Shown here: positions 1-8,236 of the stretch, in pieces
How positions within the stretch are numbered: the stretch's first letter is position 1
Layout of the letters: each line of letters begins with the position of its first letter
Origin: Microcaldota archaeon
GTDB lineage: Archaea > Micrarchaeota > Micrarchaeia > Micrarchaeales > CABMGC01
Reading direction: 5' to 3'
DNA length: 45,109 bases
Assembly: GCA_027314605.1 (NCBI GenBank)
Contig: DAHVAM010000002.1
Location: 1-45,109, forward strand
The notes under the pieces: generated by a model
What the model was told of the DNA's origin: nothing
What the model saw: the letters and a program-made list of their open reading frames with translations, nothing else
Databases searched by the model: none
Program-made: the position numbers and the translations under genes

Positions 1-2
1 AA

Positions 3-518
3 ATTCAAAGGTTTGTGGGCTTATTACGCACAGGGAAAAGCATATTGGACGTTGGCTGTGGACCTGGAAAGCACACTAAACAACTTTTGGCTTTGGGGTG
101 TGCTGTCATCAGCATAGATTTTTCCGAAGAAATGCTGAAGGAAGGCAAACGGCTTGTGCCGGAAGGTGACTTTAGATTAATGGATATGCGACACTTAGAA
201 TTCGAAGTAGCAAAATTTGATGGCCTAATCTCTTTCGCCTCGCTTCTACACATCGAAAAGAAAGAAGTTGAAAATGTTCTCGAAGGCTTTAATCGAATAC
301 TTAAAACTGGAGGAATTTTAGCAGTTTCAGTAAGAGAGGGGGAAGGTGAAAGGATAGAAGATGATGGAGGAGTTAGAAGATTTTTCTCGCGATATACCCT
401 GTCTGAATTAACAGAATTCCTTCAAAAGGCTGGCTTCAGGGTATTAGAAACTAGTGTTAGCGTAGGAGAGTCTTCCGGCAAGCCTATTTGGCTAGTTACA
501 TTTGCAGAAAAAGCATAG
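3..518 (+). CDS. Class I SAM-dependent methyltransferase, 5' end cut by window
   Basis: Small-molecule or macromolecule methyltransferase of the class I (Rossmann) fold; substrate unknown. Motif I ILDVGCGPG lies only about 10 residues after the first possible start (GTG at 15), and the acidic motif II (SIDFSEEML) and motif IV region (FDGLISFASLLHI) follow in the usual order. Relatives normally carry 30-40 residues before motif I, and the frame stays open to the window edge, so the gene very probably begins upstream. The coding sequence is clearly more AT-rich than the genes from 2 kb on, which hints at recent acquisition. The family assignment is firm, the substrate is not. Confidence 0.8.
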   Translation: MQRFVGLLRTGKSILDVGCGPGKHTKQLLALGCAVISIDFSEEMLKEGKRLVPEGDFRLMDMRHLEFEVAKFDGLISFASLLHIEKKEVENVLEGFNRILKTGGILAVSVREGEGERIEDDGGVRRFFSRYTLSELTEFLQKAGFRVLETSVSVGESSGKPIWLVTFAEKA

Positions 519-591
519 TTAGAGACCTTACACTTTAAGAGGTTCAAAGCCAAGGTGCTTACCTGCCAGGCATAAACTCTGCCAAGGCGTC

Positions 592-1905
592 TTATTTGGA
601 AAAAGCCTTTAAAACACTGTCAAGTCTAGTGCCTCGCGGCGCCAGTTCGTAATTCACCTGTATTATGGGCTTGTTTACCTTCATCAACCGGTTCAAGTCA
701 GTCGGCGTCGCCGAAACGGCGAAATCGGATTTTGCCCTGTTTATAGTCGTCCTGAGGTCTTCTATCTCCCTCTTGCTGTAGCCTACTGCTGGGAGTTCAT
801 ACCTTAACTTGGGATATTTATCGAATGTTTTCTTTATTTCGCCTACCGCGAAGGGTTTAGCTTCCACTATCTTGCAGTTGTATTTCTTTGCGAGGACAGT
901 CGCTGCGCCGAATGGCATGTTCCCGTGTGTAATGGTAGGCCCGTCCTCAATCAGAAGGACCCTCTTGCCTTTTATCCTATCGGCATCTTTCGCAGAGACC
1001 ACAGAATCTGCGAATACAATCTCGGCGCTCGGATTGATCTTCTTCAGGTCTTCTACAACTCTCCCGATATCTTTCTTGTTTGCGGAATTTACCTTGTTTA
1101 TTATCAGGATGTCGGCCATCCGCGCCACAGTCTCCCCAGGGTAGTAGTTAAGCTCGTTGCCGGCTCTGAGAGGATCTGCGACTGTTATCATCAGGTCCGG
1201 CCTGTAGAACGGGGCGTCGTTGTTTCCTCCGTCCCATATTATAATGTCCGCTTCTTTTTCAGCCTGCTTTATGATCCTGCCATAGTCAACACCCGCATAA
1301 ACAATGAACCCGTTCCTGATGTGCGGCTCGTAATCCTCCCTCTCCTCTATTGTTGTCTTGTATCTGTCAAGGTCTTCAAGGGTCTCGAAGCGCTCTACCG
1401 CTTGGTCCTTCAGTATGCCATACGGCATCGGATGCCTTATCACGACCACGCGCTTCCCCATTTTCCTCAGGGCCTTCGCAACGTACCTCGAAACTTGGCT
1501 CTTCCCGCATCCTGTCCTGACTGCGCAGACGGCTATCAGGGGCTTACTTGACTTGATCATCGTGTGCACCGGGGAGAGGATCCAGAAATCGGCGCCTGCG
1601 GCGTTGCATATGCTTGCCTTCTCCATGACGTCGGCATACGGGAGGTCGCTGTACGCCATTATGCAAATATCCACATTCAGTTTCTCTATCAGCTCCGTGA
1701 GCTCCGATTCATCATAAATGCGTATGCCTTTCTTGTAAAGCGCTCCCGAGAGCTCCGGCGGATATGTCCTGTCGGATATGTACGGTATTTGATTCGCTGT
1801 GAAAGCAACAACGCTGTATTCGGGATTATCCCTGAACAACATATTGAAGTTATGGAAATCCCTTCCGGCTGCACCAAGTATCAAAACCCTCTTTTTCGCA
1901 GCCAA
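592..1905 (-). CDS. COG2403 P-loop GTPase, cyclic 2,3-diphosphoglycerate synthetase-like
   Basis: Archaeal P-loop protein of the COG2403 family, often named cyclic 2,3-diphosphoglycerate synthetase. It begins with a Rossmann-like domain (RVLILGAAGRDFHNFN), followed by a P-loop AVRTGCGKS, the conserved RHPMPYG segment, IIWDGGNND, and EDGPTITHG. Whether this member makes the thermoprotectant cDPG or is only a related GTPase cannot be told from sequence. The frame is open to an ATG at 1977, but family members begin right at RVLILG and a good TATA box on this strand (1939-1950) lies inside that extension. I therefore prefer the TTG at 1905 (437 residues), about 13 bases after the expected transcription start. 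The longer form (461 residues) is the alternative. Confidence 0.8.
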   Translation of the reverse strand: MAAKKRVLILGAAGRDFHNFNMLFRDNPEYSVVAFTANQIPYISDRTYPPELSGALYKKGIRIYDESELTELIEKLNVDICIMAYSDLPYADVMEKASICNAAGADFWILSPVHTMIKSSKPLIAVCAVRTGCGKSQVSRYVAKALRKMGKRVVVIRHPMPYGILKDQAVERFETLEDLDRYKTTIEEREDYEPHIRNGFIVYAGVDYGRIIKQAEKEADIIIWDGGNNDAPFYRPDLMITVADPLRAGNELNYYPGETVARMADILIINKVNSANKKDIGRVVEDLKKINPSAEIVFADSVVSAKDADRIKGKRVLLIEDGPTITHGNMPFGAATVLAKKYNCKIVEAKPFAVGEIKKTFDKYPKLRYELPAVGYSKREIEDLRTTINRAKSDFAVSATPTDLNRLMKVNKPIIQVNYELAPRGTRLDSVLKAFSK

Positions 1906-2095
1906 CCAATCATCTGATCTTAAAGAGGAGATGCATCTCTTTATAAATATCGGTTTGACGGGAAGCACATCTGGCATAAAGGCATTTCAGCAAGATGCCT
2001 TCCATAACCAAATCGAAACCTAAGCAAAACCAAAATGTTTGGTAGGATATTTAAACTGCGGATTATAATATTTAGACACGTATTTTGATGATATA

Positions 2096-3712
2096 ATGGG
2101 CAGAACTTCGGAGACAAAGAACAGGATATTGGAGCTGCTCAGGGGCGGCAACAAGAGGCTTGTTGACCTTTATCCGGCCCTTGAACTCTCCCCTGCCACA
2201 GTGAGCCAGCACCTGAAGGAACTCAAGGGGATGGGCCTCATATCCGAAGTTGACAATTCGCATTTCAAGAACGAGAAATACTACACCCTCGGACAGAGCC
2301 AGAACAAGGGCATCGGCCCGGATGGCTTTGTCATAGGCAAATCGCTGAGGGACCAATTACCCAAATTCGGCTTTGTGACAACAGGCATAGTTGCAGCAGC
2401 ATTGCTTGCTACCATTTTCTTTTCAAAAGTCCCTGGCCCTTACGGCAGCACACTTAACATACTGCTCACGGATCCGCCTCACGTTCCACTCGGGACCCAG
2501 GCATTGAACATCACCTATTCCTCCATTCAGGTTCATCTGGCCAACGCCAGCCCTGATTCATGGATAAACGTGAATGCCGCAGGCACAGTCGACCTCCTCT
2601 CGTTAGTGAACATGAGCAAGGTCATCGGCTCTGTGAACATGCCTGCAAACTCGATGATCGACATGGCGGCATTCAACATCACCAATGCAAAGATTGTCAT
2701 AGGCAATGTGAGTTATCCTGTCTCGCTCGGCAGCGACAGGGTGGTTGGCGACATAAGCAACAGGGAATTCTTTAACGGGAGCTCCGATCTGCTTGTGGAT
2801 TTCTCCCCTACGATAGTGACGCTGTACAATGCAAACTCCACCTCGTTCGAGATGGTCCCGTCTGTCAGGGCGTTAATGGTGGATAAGCAGCAATTTGCAA
2901 TGCCTATGAACGGCCCTGCCGGCAAGATACTCATGGATAACGAGGCCTGGCGGAGGATTAACGACTCCGGGGCGAGCATAGCTGTAACAAATGCCAGCAT
3001 AACGGCACAGGGAAACAGGACCGACATCAGCCTTGTCATCAAGGATACCTCCAACAGGAGCGTAGATCTTTACAATGTCATCCTATCAGGCAACGAGTCC
3101 CTCTATCTAAACACTGATTGGTTCTATGTGTCAGGGAACGCTTCCCGTGGAACGGCCAGGCGGGTCGTAGTTAGGGCATGGAATGGCGCAGTAATGCCTA
3201 CTGTCAGCATAATGCGGTTCAGGGAGTCGGGAAAAGGCGGAATGCTGGTCGCCACGAGGGTGAACTTCACAAACGCATACAACTGGAGCACCGGCGACAT
3301 CAATTATTCCTGGAAACCGGTTGAAGGACTACTCCCTCCCATGCCAAACGGCGCATGGGCGAAAATGGGCGTGCTCTACATGCCCGTAAACATCAACGTA
3401 GGCTTCGGCCCAGGCGCGGCAGCAGGCATGGCGACGGCATACAGGGTAGGGATGGCAAAGGCGCATCTCGGAGTGATGAGCCTGATAATAAACAACAATG
3501 CAACGCTAAGCGAACCCTCGCTCCCTGGTGTAATATTCAACAATACGCATGGCTACTGGCTGCAGCCCGGGCAGAGTGTCGCCTTGAGCTTCAACGGAAC
3601 CCTTGGGCTCGGCAACGGACTTCTGACGGCCACCTTCACGAACGGCACTTACACTGTGGCTGTTGTGGGGAGCGACGGCGCATTCGCCGATTCTACTATA
3701 AATGTTGGCTGA
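2096..3712 (+). CDS. Membrane-anchored winged-helix regulator with DUF4382-like ectodomain
   Basis: The protein has 538 residues. Residues 1-70 form an ArsR/MarR-type winged helix (TVSQHLKELKGMGLISE is the recognition-helix region). One transmembrane helix follows at about 91-110, with a basic cytosolic flank, and then about 420 extracellular residues. The first part of the ectodomain (about 119-265) resembles DUF4382: LNILLTDPP, QVHL, W-x-NV, VDLLSLVN and a VDFSPT segment. It carries many N-X-S/T sequons. The topology is that of a one-component sensor: DNA binding inside, sensing outside. It is the first gene of a unit with a MacB-type transporter 12 bases downstream, so the transporter operon is its likely target. 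The DUF4382 match is from memory of the family pattern and needs a profile search. Confidence 0.75.
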   Translation: MGRTSETKNRILELLRGGNKRLVDLYPALELSPATVSQHLKELKGMGLISEVDNSHFKNEKYYTLGQSQNKGIGPDGFVIGKSLRDQLPKFGFVTTGIVAAALLATIFFSKVPGPYGSTLNILLTDPPHVPLGTQALNITYSSIQVHLANASPDSWINVNAAGTVDLLSLVNMSKVIGSVNMPANSMIDMAAFNITNAKIVIGNVSYPVSLGSDRVVGDISNREFFNGSSDLLVDFSPTIVTLYNANSTSFEMVPSVRALMVDKQQFAMPMNGPAGKILMDNEAWRRINDSGASIAVTNASITAQGNRTDISLVIKDTSNRSVDLYNVILSGNESLYLNTDWFYVSGNASRGTARRVVVRAWNGAVMPTVSIMRFRESGKGGMLVATRVNFTNAYNWSTGDINYSWKPVEGLLPPMPNGAWAKMGVLYMPVNINVGFGPGAAAGMATAYRVGMAKAHLGVMSLIINNNATLSEPSLPGVIFNNTHGYWLQPGQSVALSFNGTLGLGNGLLTATFTNGTYTVAVVGSDGAFADSTINVG

Positions 3713-3724
3713 GCTGGTATATCT

Positions 3725-4429
3725 ATGAAATCTAAGGGGGAGGCCACAATAAGCGTTGAGCACGTGAAGAAGGTCTATGCCACCAAGAAGCTCGAATACG
3801 TTGCGCTCAGCGATGTCTCGCTCTCGATAAAGAAGGGCGAATTCGTCTCGGTCCTCGGGCCCTCGGGAAGCGGCAAGACGACACTGATGAACCTAATAGG
3901 CACCCTGGACAGGCCCACCCGGGGGAAGATATTCCTGGACGGGGTAGACACCTCTTCACTGGACGACAATCAGCTTGCGCAGATCAGAAACCAGAAAATA
4001 GGCTTCATATTCCAGTCCTATAACCTTGTCCCATATCTCAATGTGCTACAGAATGTCACCTTGCCGCTGATGGTCGAGGCAAAGGACACGCCAGAAAATC
4101 TTGAAAGGGCAAAGTCGCTTCTTATCGAGATAGGCATGGAGAACACATTCGAGAAGAAGCCGAATGAGCTCAGCGGAGGCCAGCAGCAAAGGGTGGCGAT
4201 AGCAAGGGCGCTAGTCAACCAGCCTCCGATAATACTGGGGGACGAGCCTACGGGGAACCTTGACACAAAGACAGCAGAGGCAGTATTGAAACTGCTAACA
4301 AGGGTTTCGAGGGAGAACAATACGACTGTGCTGATAGTCACGCATAACCCGGAACTCACCGAGATAACGGAGAGGAGCATCTATATGAAGGACGGGCTTA
4401 TCGAGAGGGAGACAAAGCACAAGAGATAG
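3725..4429 (+). CDS. ABC transporter ATP-binding protein, MacB/LolD type
   Basis: ATPase subunit that powers a MacB/FtsX-type mechanotransmission transporter. All nucleotide-binding motifs are intact: Walker A GPSGSGKTT (about residue 45), Q-loop FIFQSYNLVPYL, signature LSGGQQQR, Walker B IILGDEPTGNLD and the switch histidine in IVTHNPE. The length of 234 residues is standard for the LolD/MacB ATPase family, and the QSYNL and EPTGNLD variants are typical of that subgroup. It lies 12 bases after the membrane regulator and 29 bases before the surface protein, so it is co-transcribed with both and with the permease at 6108-7439. Confidence 0.93.
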   Translation: MKSKGEATISVEHVKKVYATKKLEYVALSDVSLSIKKGEFVSVLGPSGSGKTTLMNLIGTLDRPTRGKIFLDGVDTSSLDDNQLAQIRNQKIGFIFQSYNLVPYLNVLQNVTLPLMVEAKDTPENLERAKSLLIEIGMENTFEKKPNELSGGQQQRVAIARALVNQPPIILGDEPTGNLDTKTAEAVLKLLTRVSRENNTTVLIVTHNPELTEITERSIYMKDGLIERETKHKR

Positions 4430-4458
4430 GCTGATTACGCTTATGCAACGATGATATA

Positions 4459-6111
4459 ATGGAAAAGAAATTGTTTCTGCCTGTTTTTGCGATGGTGGCC
4501 GTGCTGCTCGTCGGCACTGCATTTGCGTCTAGCTCATGCCAGACTTTTTCGACACCCAACATCAAGGTGATAGGAACCGTGTGGGGCAACTCGACGCACC
4601 AGATATCCGCTGCGCCGGGACAGAGGGACGTGCCGCTGACAGTGACGCTGGAGAGCTACGATACCAACTGCGAATTCGAGAATATGGTGGGTTCCCTCCA
4701 GACTTACGGGGGAATAACTGACTTCCAAGGCTCATCAGCCTCGACAACCTACCTGCAGTCAATACAGCCCCCATCGATATTCACGATGACGTTCTACCTC
4801 GACATAGCAAGCAACATCTCCGTAGGACAAAACACGACGCTCACCTTCCCGCTTATCCTGCAGTGGGACTCGTTAAACGGCACGATAAATTCGAAGCAGC
4901 AGATAAACATAGGCGTGCCGATGCACGGCGCTGCAAACCTCACATTCTCGGCATTGAATCCTGACATAACCGCAGGGAAGATAACGAACATAACGCTTGA
5001 GGTGAAGAATACGGGAAGCGGCCTCGCCTCAGGCATAGGCACTGCGATATCCGGGAGCTCCGGAACCGGGGTAAGCCTCCTTTCTCAGCCACAGCAAATA
5101 GAGAACCTGGCGCCTAACCGAACGGCGAACGTGACCTTCAAGGCTTACGTCTCCCCGCAGCAGGCAGGCAACTCGCAGTCAGGCGCATCGATAATACTTG
5201 ACCTCGTCACCCACTACATAAACCCTTACGGGTATAACACGAGCATGGACAGCCAGCTCGGCCTCTTTGCCTCGACGCCGTCATCCTCCTCTCTTCTTGT
5301 CTCTGTAGCCAACCAGAGCCTGCTGGCAGGCAAGATAGTGAAGACAAACATAACGTTAACCAACACTGGCGCAGATCCCATCACAAACGTCTCCGCTGTA
5401 CTGACTCCTGAGAGCCCGCTCAGCATAATAGGCTCTGACAACCTCAACACTGTCTACGAAATACTCCCCGGAAAAAGCGCCGGCCTTCCAGTGGAGCTCT
5501 ACGTGCAGTCCTCCACCAGCGCAGTGGCGACTCTGGACATAGCACTGACGTATACCCTGGACAACCAGCAGAACACAGCCTCAAGGTCGATAAGCTTCAC
5601 GAACCCGGGCTACGTAAACGCGACTATAGTCAGCACCACGATCTCCCCATCCAGCCCTTCCAAGGGAAGCATCTTCTCGATAACCTCGACATTGGATAAC
5701 ATAGGGGCCTCGCCTGCGACTGCCGCATCTGTCACGCCGTTCCCTCCAGCAGGGATAAAGATACTGGGAAGCAACACCTCCTTCCTCGGCACAATACCTA
5801 TAGACACGCCGACAGCGTTCACTGTGAGTTTCACCGCAGACCCAGGCATCGCGGCAGGGGCGTACGCAATACCTGTAAGGCTATCCTACCTGAATAACCT
5901 CAACGAGATCCAGAACCAGACCTTCCACTATACAGTGAACATAGGTTCGTCTTCAGGCATCCAGGTGGCCAACGGCGGCTCCGGCACCACGCGCATCAAA
6001 GGCGGCGGAGGAGGGCTCCTGATAGCTGGAATCGTTGTCATCATAGTGATAGCAGGGGCTGGAGTGTATTTCTATCGCAAGCGCTCCGGGAAGAAGGGGC
6101 ACGCCAAATGA
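4459..6111 (+). CDS. Secreted membrane-tethered CARDB/S-layer-like protein
   Basis: Cell-surface protein of 550 residues. An N-terminal signal peptide (about 1-24, hydrophobic core then AFASSS) is followed by tandem Ig-like modules of the CARDB/COG1361 type, recognisable by repeated lines such as ITNITLEVKNTGSG, KTNITLTNTGADPITNVSA and STLDNIGASPA. A Gly-rich linker leads to a C-terminal membrane helix (about 514-537) with a basic YRKRSGKK tail. There are many N-X-S/T sequons. COG1361 proteins are commonly encoded beside MacB-like permeases in archaea, here the very next gene (overlap ATGA). It may act as the extracytoplasmic adaptor of the transporter, though that role is inference. Confidence 0.8.
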   Translation: MEKKLFLPVFAMVAVLLVGTAFASSSCQTFSTPNIKVIGTVWGNSTHQISAAPGQRDVPLTVTLESYDTNCEFENMVGSLQTYGGITDFQGSSASTTYLQSIQPPSIFTMTFYLDIASNISVGQNTTLTFPLILQWDSLNGTINSKQQINIGVPMHGAANLTFSALNPDITAGKITNITLEVKNTGSGLASGIGTAISGSSGTGVSLLSQPQQIENLAPNRTANVTFKAYVSPQQAGNSQSGASIILDLVTHYINPYGYNTSMDSQLGLFASTPSSSSLLVSVANQSLLAGKIVKTNITLTNTGADPITNVSAVLTPESPLSIIGSDNLNTVYEILPGKSAGLPVELYVQSSTSAVATLDIALTYTLDNQQNTASRSISFTNPGYVNATIVSTTISPSSPSKGSIFSITSTLDNIGASPATAASVTPFPPAGIKILGSNTSFLGTIPIDTPTAFTVSFTADPGIAAGAYAIPVRLSYLNNLNEIQNQTFHYTVNIGSSSGIQVANGGSGTTRIKGGGGGLLIAGIVVIIVIAGAGVYFYRKRSGKKGHAK

Positions 6112-7439
6112 AGGCGCAAGACACCCTCTGGCTTGCCCTGAAGGGCATCTCGGAGCGAAAGGTCCGCACGGGGCTTACTGTACTCACTGTCATGATAGGC
6201 GTGGCAGCGATAGTCGCGCTCGTCTCCCTCGTGGCAGGTTTCTCGGTCAGCATAAACAAGTCTCTTGAGAGCATCGGGCCTACGGCAATATACGTGGTGC
6301 CGCACCCCTCGCACATCTTCACTGGCAGCGACATTGCTGTCATCGCTTCGCTGCCGAACGTCAGCAGCGTAGTGCCGCTGCTCACAGCCAATGCCAACGT
6401 GACTGTAGGCAACGAGCATGTCCCCGCTACCCTGATAGGGGTGAGCAACTACAGCATCAACGACGTAGCAGGGAACCTTACGCTCATGCAGGGCAGCTTC
6501 TTCAACGATTCCAGCACTTCAACAGCGCTTGTAGGATACAGCGTAGCGTACCCGAACGGCACCGGCACGCTCTCGCCGCTCACGCTCGATGAGCCTGTAT
6601 ACATGACACTTACCTCAAAAGGCGGCAAGAGGGGGGCGACCCTTGTGACGACTGGTGTGCTTTCCAAGTACGGAAGCTCGTTCTTCATCTCTCCGGACAC
6701 ATCGATCTTCATGCCGCTCCCTGCTGCCGAGAACCTACTGGAGACATACTCCTACAGTGAGATAATAGTAAAGGCCAGCAATGCGAGCACTGTAAATTCT
6801 GTCTACAATCTGCTCTCAACGATCTACGGCAACTCGGCAACGATACTTTCAGTGCAGCAGATAGCTGCAACAGTAAGTTCCATACTGGGATCGATAGGAT
6901 TGCTATTAGGCTCTATCGCAGGAGTCTCGCTGATAGTCGCGGGAATAAGCATACTCAGCATAATGATGGTTTCAGTGACTGAGAGAACCCGGGAGATAGG
7001 AATACTCAAGGCGCTGGGCTTCAAGAAGCGCGAGGTGCTCACGCTCTTCCTCGCTGAAGGCCTGATAATCGGGGTGCTCGGAGGCATAGTCGGGCTAGGC
7101 GTAGGCGCAGCGGGATCCTACGCGCTGCCCGGGCTTCTGTCCCACGGCCCTTCCCAGTCTGGAAGTCAGGGAAGCCCCGCGGGCCAATCCTCATCTGGGC
7201 CAAGAGGCGGCGCTGTTGCTGCAGGTGGCGGCGGCGGAGGCGGAGGCCCTTCTGGCAGCTCAAGCTCCGCATCAAGCTCCTCAAGCGGCCTGTCTTCGTC
7301 CTCGATAACGCCTGTGGTCACCCTGCAGGTTGCCATAGAGGCGATACTAATAGCTGTCATAGTCAGCGTCTTCGCAAGCCTTTACCCCGCGTGGAAGGCA
7401 TCAAATGTCGATCCCATAACTGCGCTGAGGACAGAATGA
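6108..7439 (+). CDS. MacB/FtsX-family ABC permease with Gly/Ser-rich insert
   Basis: Permease of 443 residues with the MacB layout: N-terminal helix (TGLTVLTVMIGVAAIVALVSL), a MacB_PCD-like extracellular domain, then three helices of the FtsX domain, including the conserved TERTREIGILKALGFKKREVLTLFLAEG coupling segment and the C-terminal YPAWKASNVDPITALR signature. It overlaps the upstream surface-protein stop by 4 bases (ATGA), so translation is coupled. Between the last two helices (about residues 343-402) it carries a low-complexity insert with a run of eight glycines and serine tracts, unusual for the family. With the ATPase at 3725-4429 it should form a homodimeric exporter or mechanotransducer; the substrate is unknown. 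Confidence 0.9.
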   Translation: MKAQDTLWLALKGISERKVRTGLTVLTVMIGVAAIVALVSLVAGFSVSINKSLESIGPTAIYVVPHPSHIFTGSDIAVIASLPNVSSVVPLLTANANVTVGNEHVPATLIGVSNYSINDVAGNLTLMQGSFFNDSSTSTALVGYSVAYPNGTGTLSPLTLDEPVYMTLTSKGGKRGATLVTTGVLSKYGSSFFISPDTSIFMPLPAAENLLETYSYSEIIVKASNASTVNSVYNLLSTIYGNSATILSVQQIAATVSSILGSIGLLLGSIAGVSLIVAGISILSIMMVSVTERTREIGILKALGFKKREVLTLFLAEGLIIGVLGGIVGLGVGAAGSYALPGLLSHGPSQSGSQGSPAGQSSSGPRGGAVAAGGGGGGGGPSGSSSSASSSSSGLSSSSITPVVTLQVAIEAILIAVIVSVFASLYPAWKASNVDPITALRTE

Positions 7440-7526
7440 ATCCGTCCTTCAAAGGCAGACTCTTGGATTGCCGGCTGGGCATGGTTCTTTAATCTAAACG
7501 GAGTATTCTCAACATCCTCGGGTTTC

Positions 7527-8231
7527 ATGATGGCCACCCTTTCCGACACTACAGTCGTGCTCCCGACGCTCAACGAGGCTGACAACATACGCAAGGTGGT
7601 CGGGTCGCTTCTTGGGCGGTACAGTAAAATCCACATAATAGTGGCAGATGACGGCTCAGCCGATGGCACAGTCCAGGCCGTAAAAAGGATTTCATTAAAA
7701 AACCGGAACGTAAGGCTCTTGGACAGAAGAAATAGGCCAGTGCATGGACTGGCTGCCAGCATAATGGATGCTGCTCTCCTCGTCAGGACTCCGAATATGG
7801 TAGTGATGGATGCAGACATGCAGCATCCTGTGGGCAAGGTGGGGGAGCTGGCGGAGAAGCTCTCCGAGGCAGAGTTGGTGATAGGCGTGAGGACAAGGGT
7901 AAGGAACTGGGGTTTTTGGAGGCGCCTTGTCTCAAAAACGATCTCTTTCACCGCCTACGCTGTTTTCAAGATCAGGGGCAAGCCAACATCCAACGACATG
8001 ATGTCAGGCTTCTTCGCCATAAAGACGGGACTGCTCCGTGACATAGTCAGGAAAGACAGGAAGGGGTTCGTGGAGAGAGGATACAAGGTGCTGCTTGACA
8101 TACTCAAGATGGCCGGAAGCCGTACGACAATAGCTGAAGTCAATTATTCCACGTTCCACGACCGCACTGTAGGAAAATCGAAACTAGCGCCTAGGCACAT
8201 GCTTTATACCTTGGCTTCCATATTCGGATAG
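7527..8231 (+). CDS. GT2 glycosyltransferase, polyprenyl-phosphate mannosyl/glucosyl transferase-like
   Basis: Family 2 glycosyltransferase resembling dolichol-phosphate mannose synthase (DPM1/Ppm1). GT-A motifs: VVLPTLNEADNIRKVV at the N terminus, VADDGSADGT for nucleotide binding, a DADMQHP DxD-type metal site, and the terminal TFHDRTVGKSKL signature typical of DPM1-like enzymes. At 234 residues it lacks the C-terminal membrane helices of longer homologs. It probably charges a membrane polyprenol with a sugar on the cytosolic face. It sits 5 bases before a GT-C-like membrane protein that could use that lipid-linked sugar. Two adjacent ATGs exist at the start; the first is used here. Confidence 0.88.
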   Translation: MMATLSDTTVVLPTLNEADNIRKVVGSLLGRYSKIHIIVADDGSADGTVQAVKRISLKNRNVRLLDRRNRPVHGLAASIMDAALLVRTPNMVVMDADMQHPVGKVGELAEKLSEAELVIGVRTRVRNWGFWRRLVSKTISFTAYAVFKIRGKPTSNDMMSGFFAIKTGLLRDIVRKDRKGFVERGYKVLLDILKMAGSRTTIAEVNYSTFHDRTVGKSKLAPRHMLYTLASIFG

Positions 8232-8236
8232 AATAC

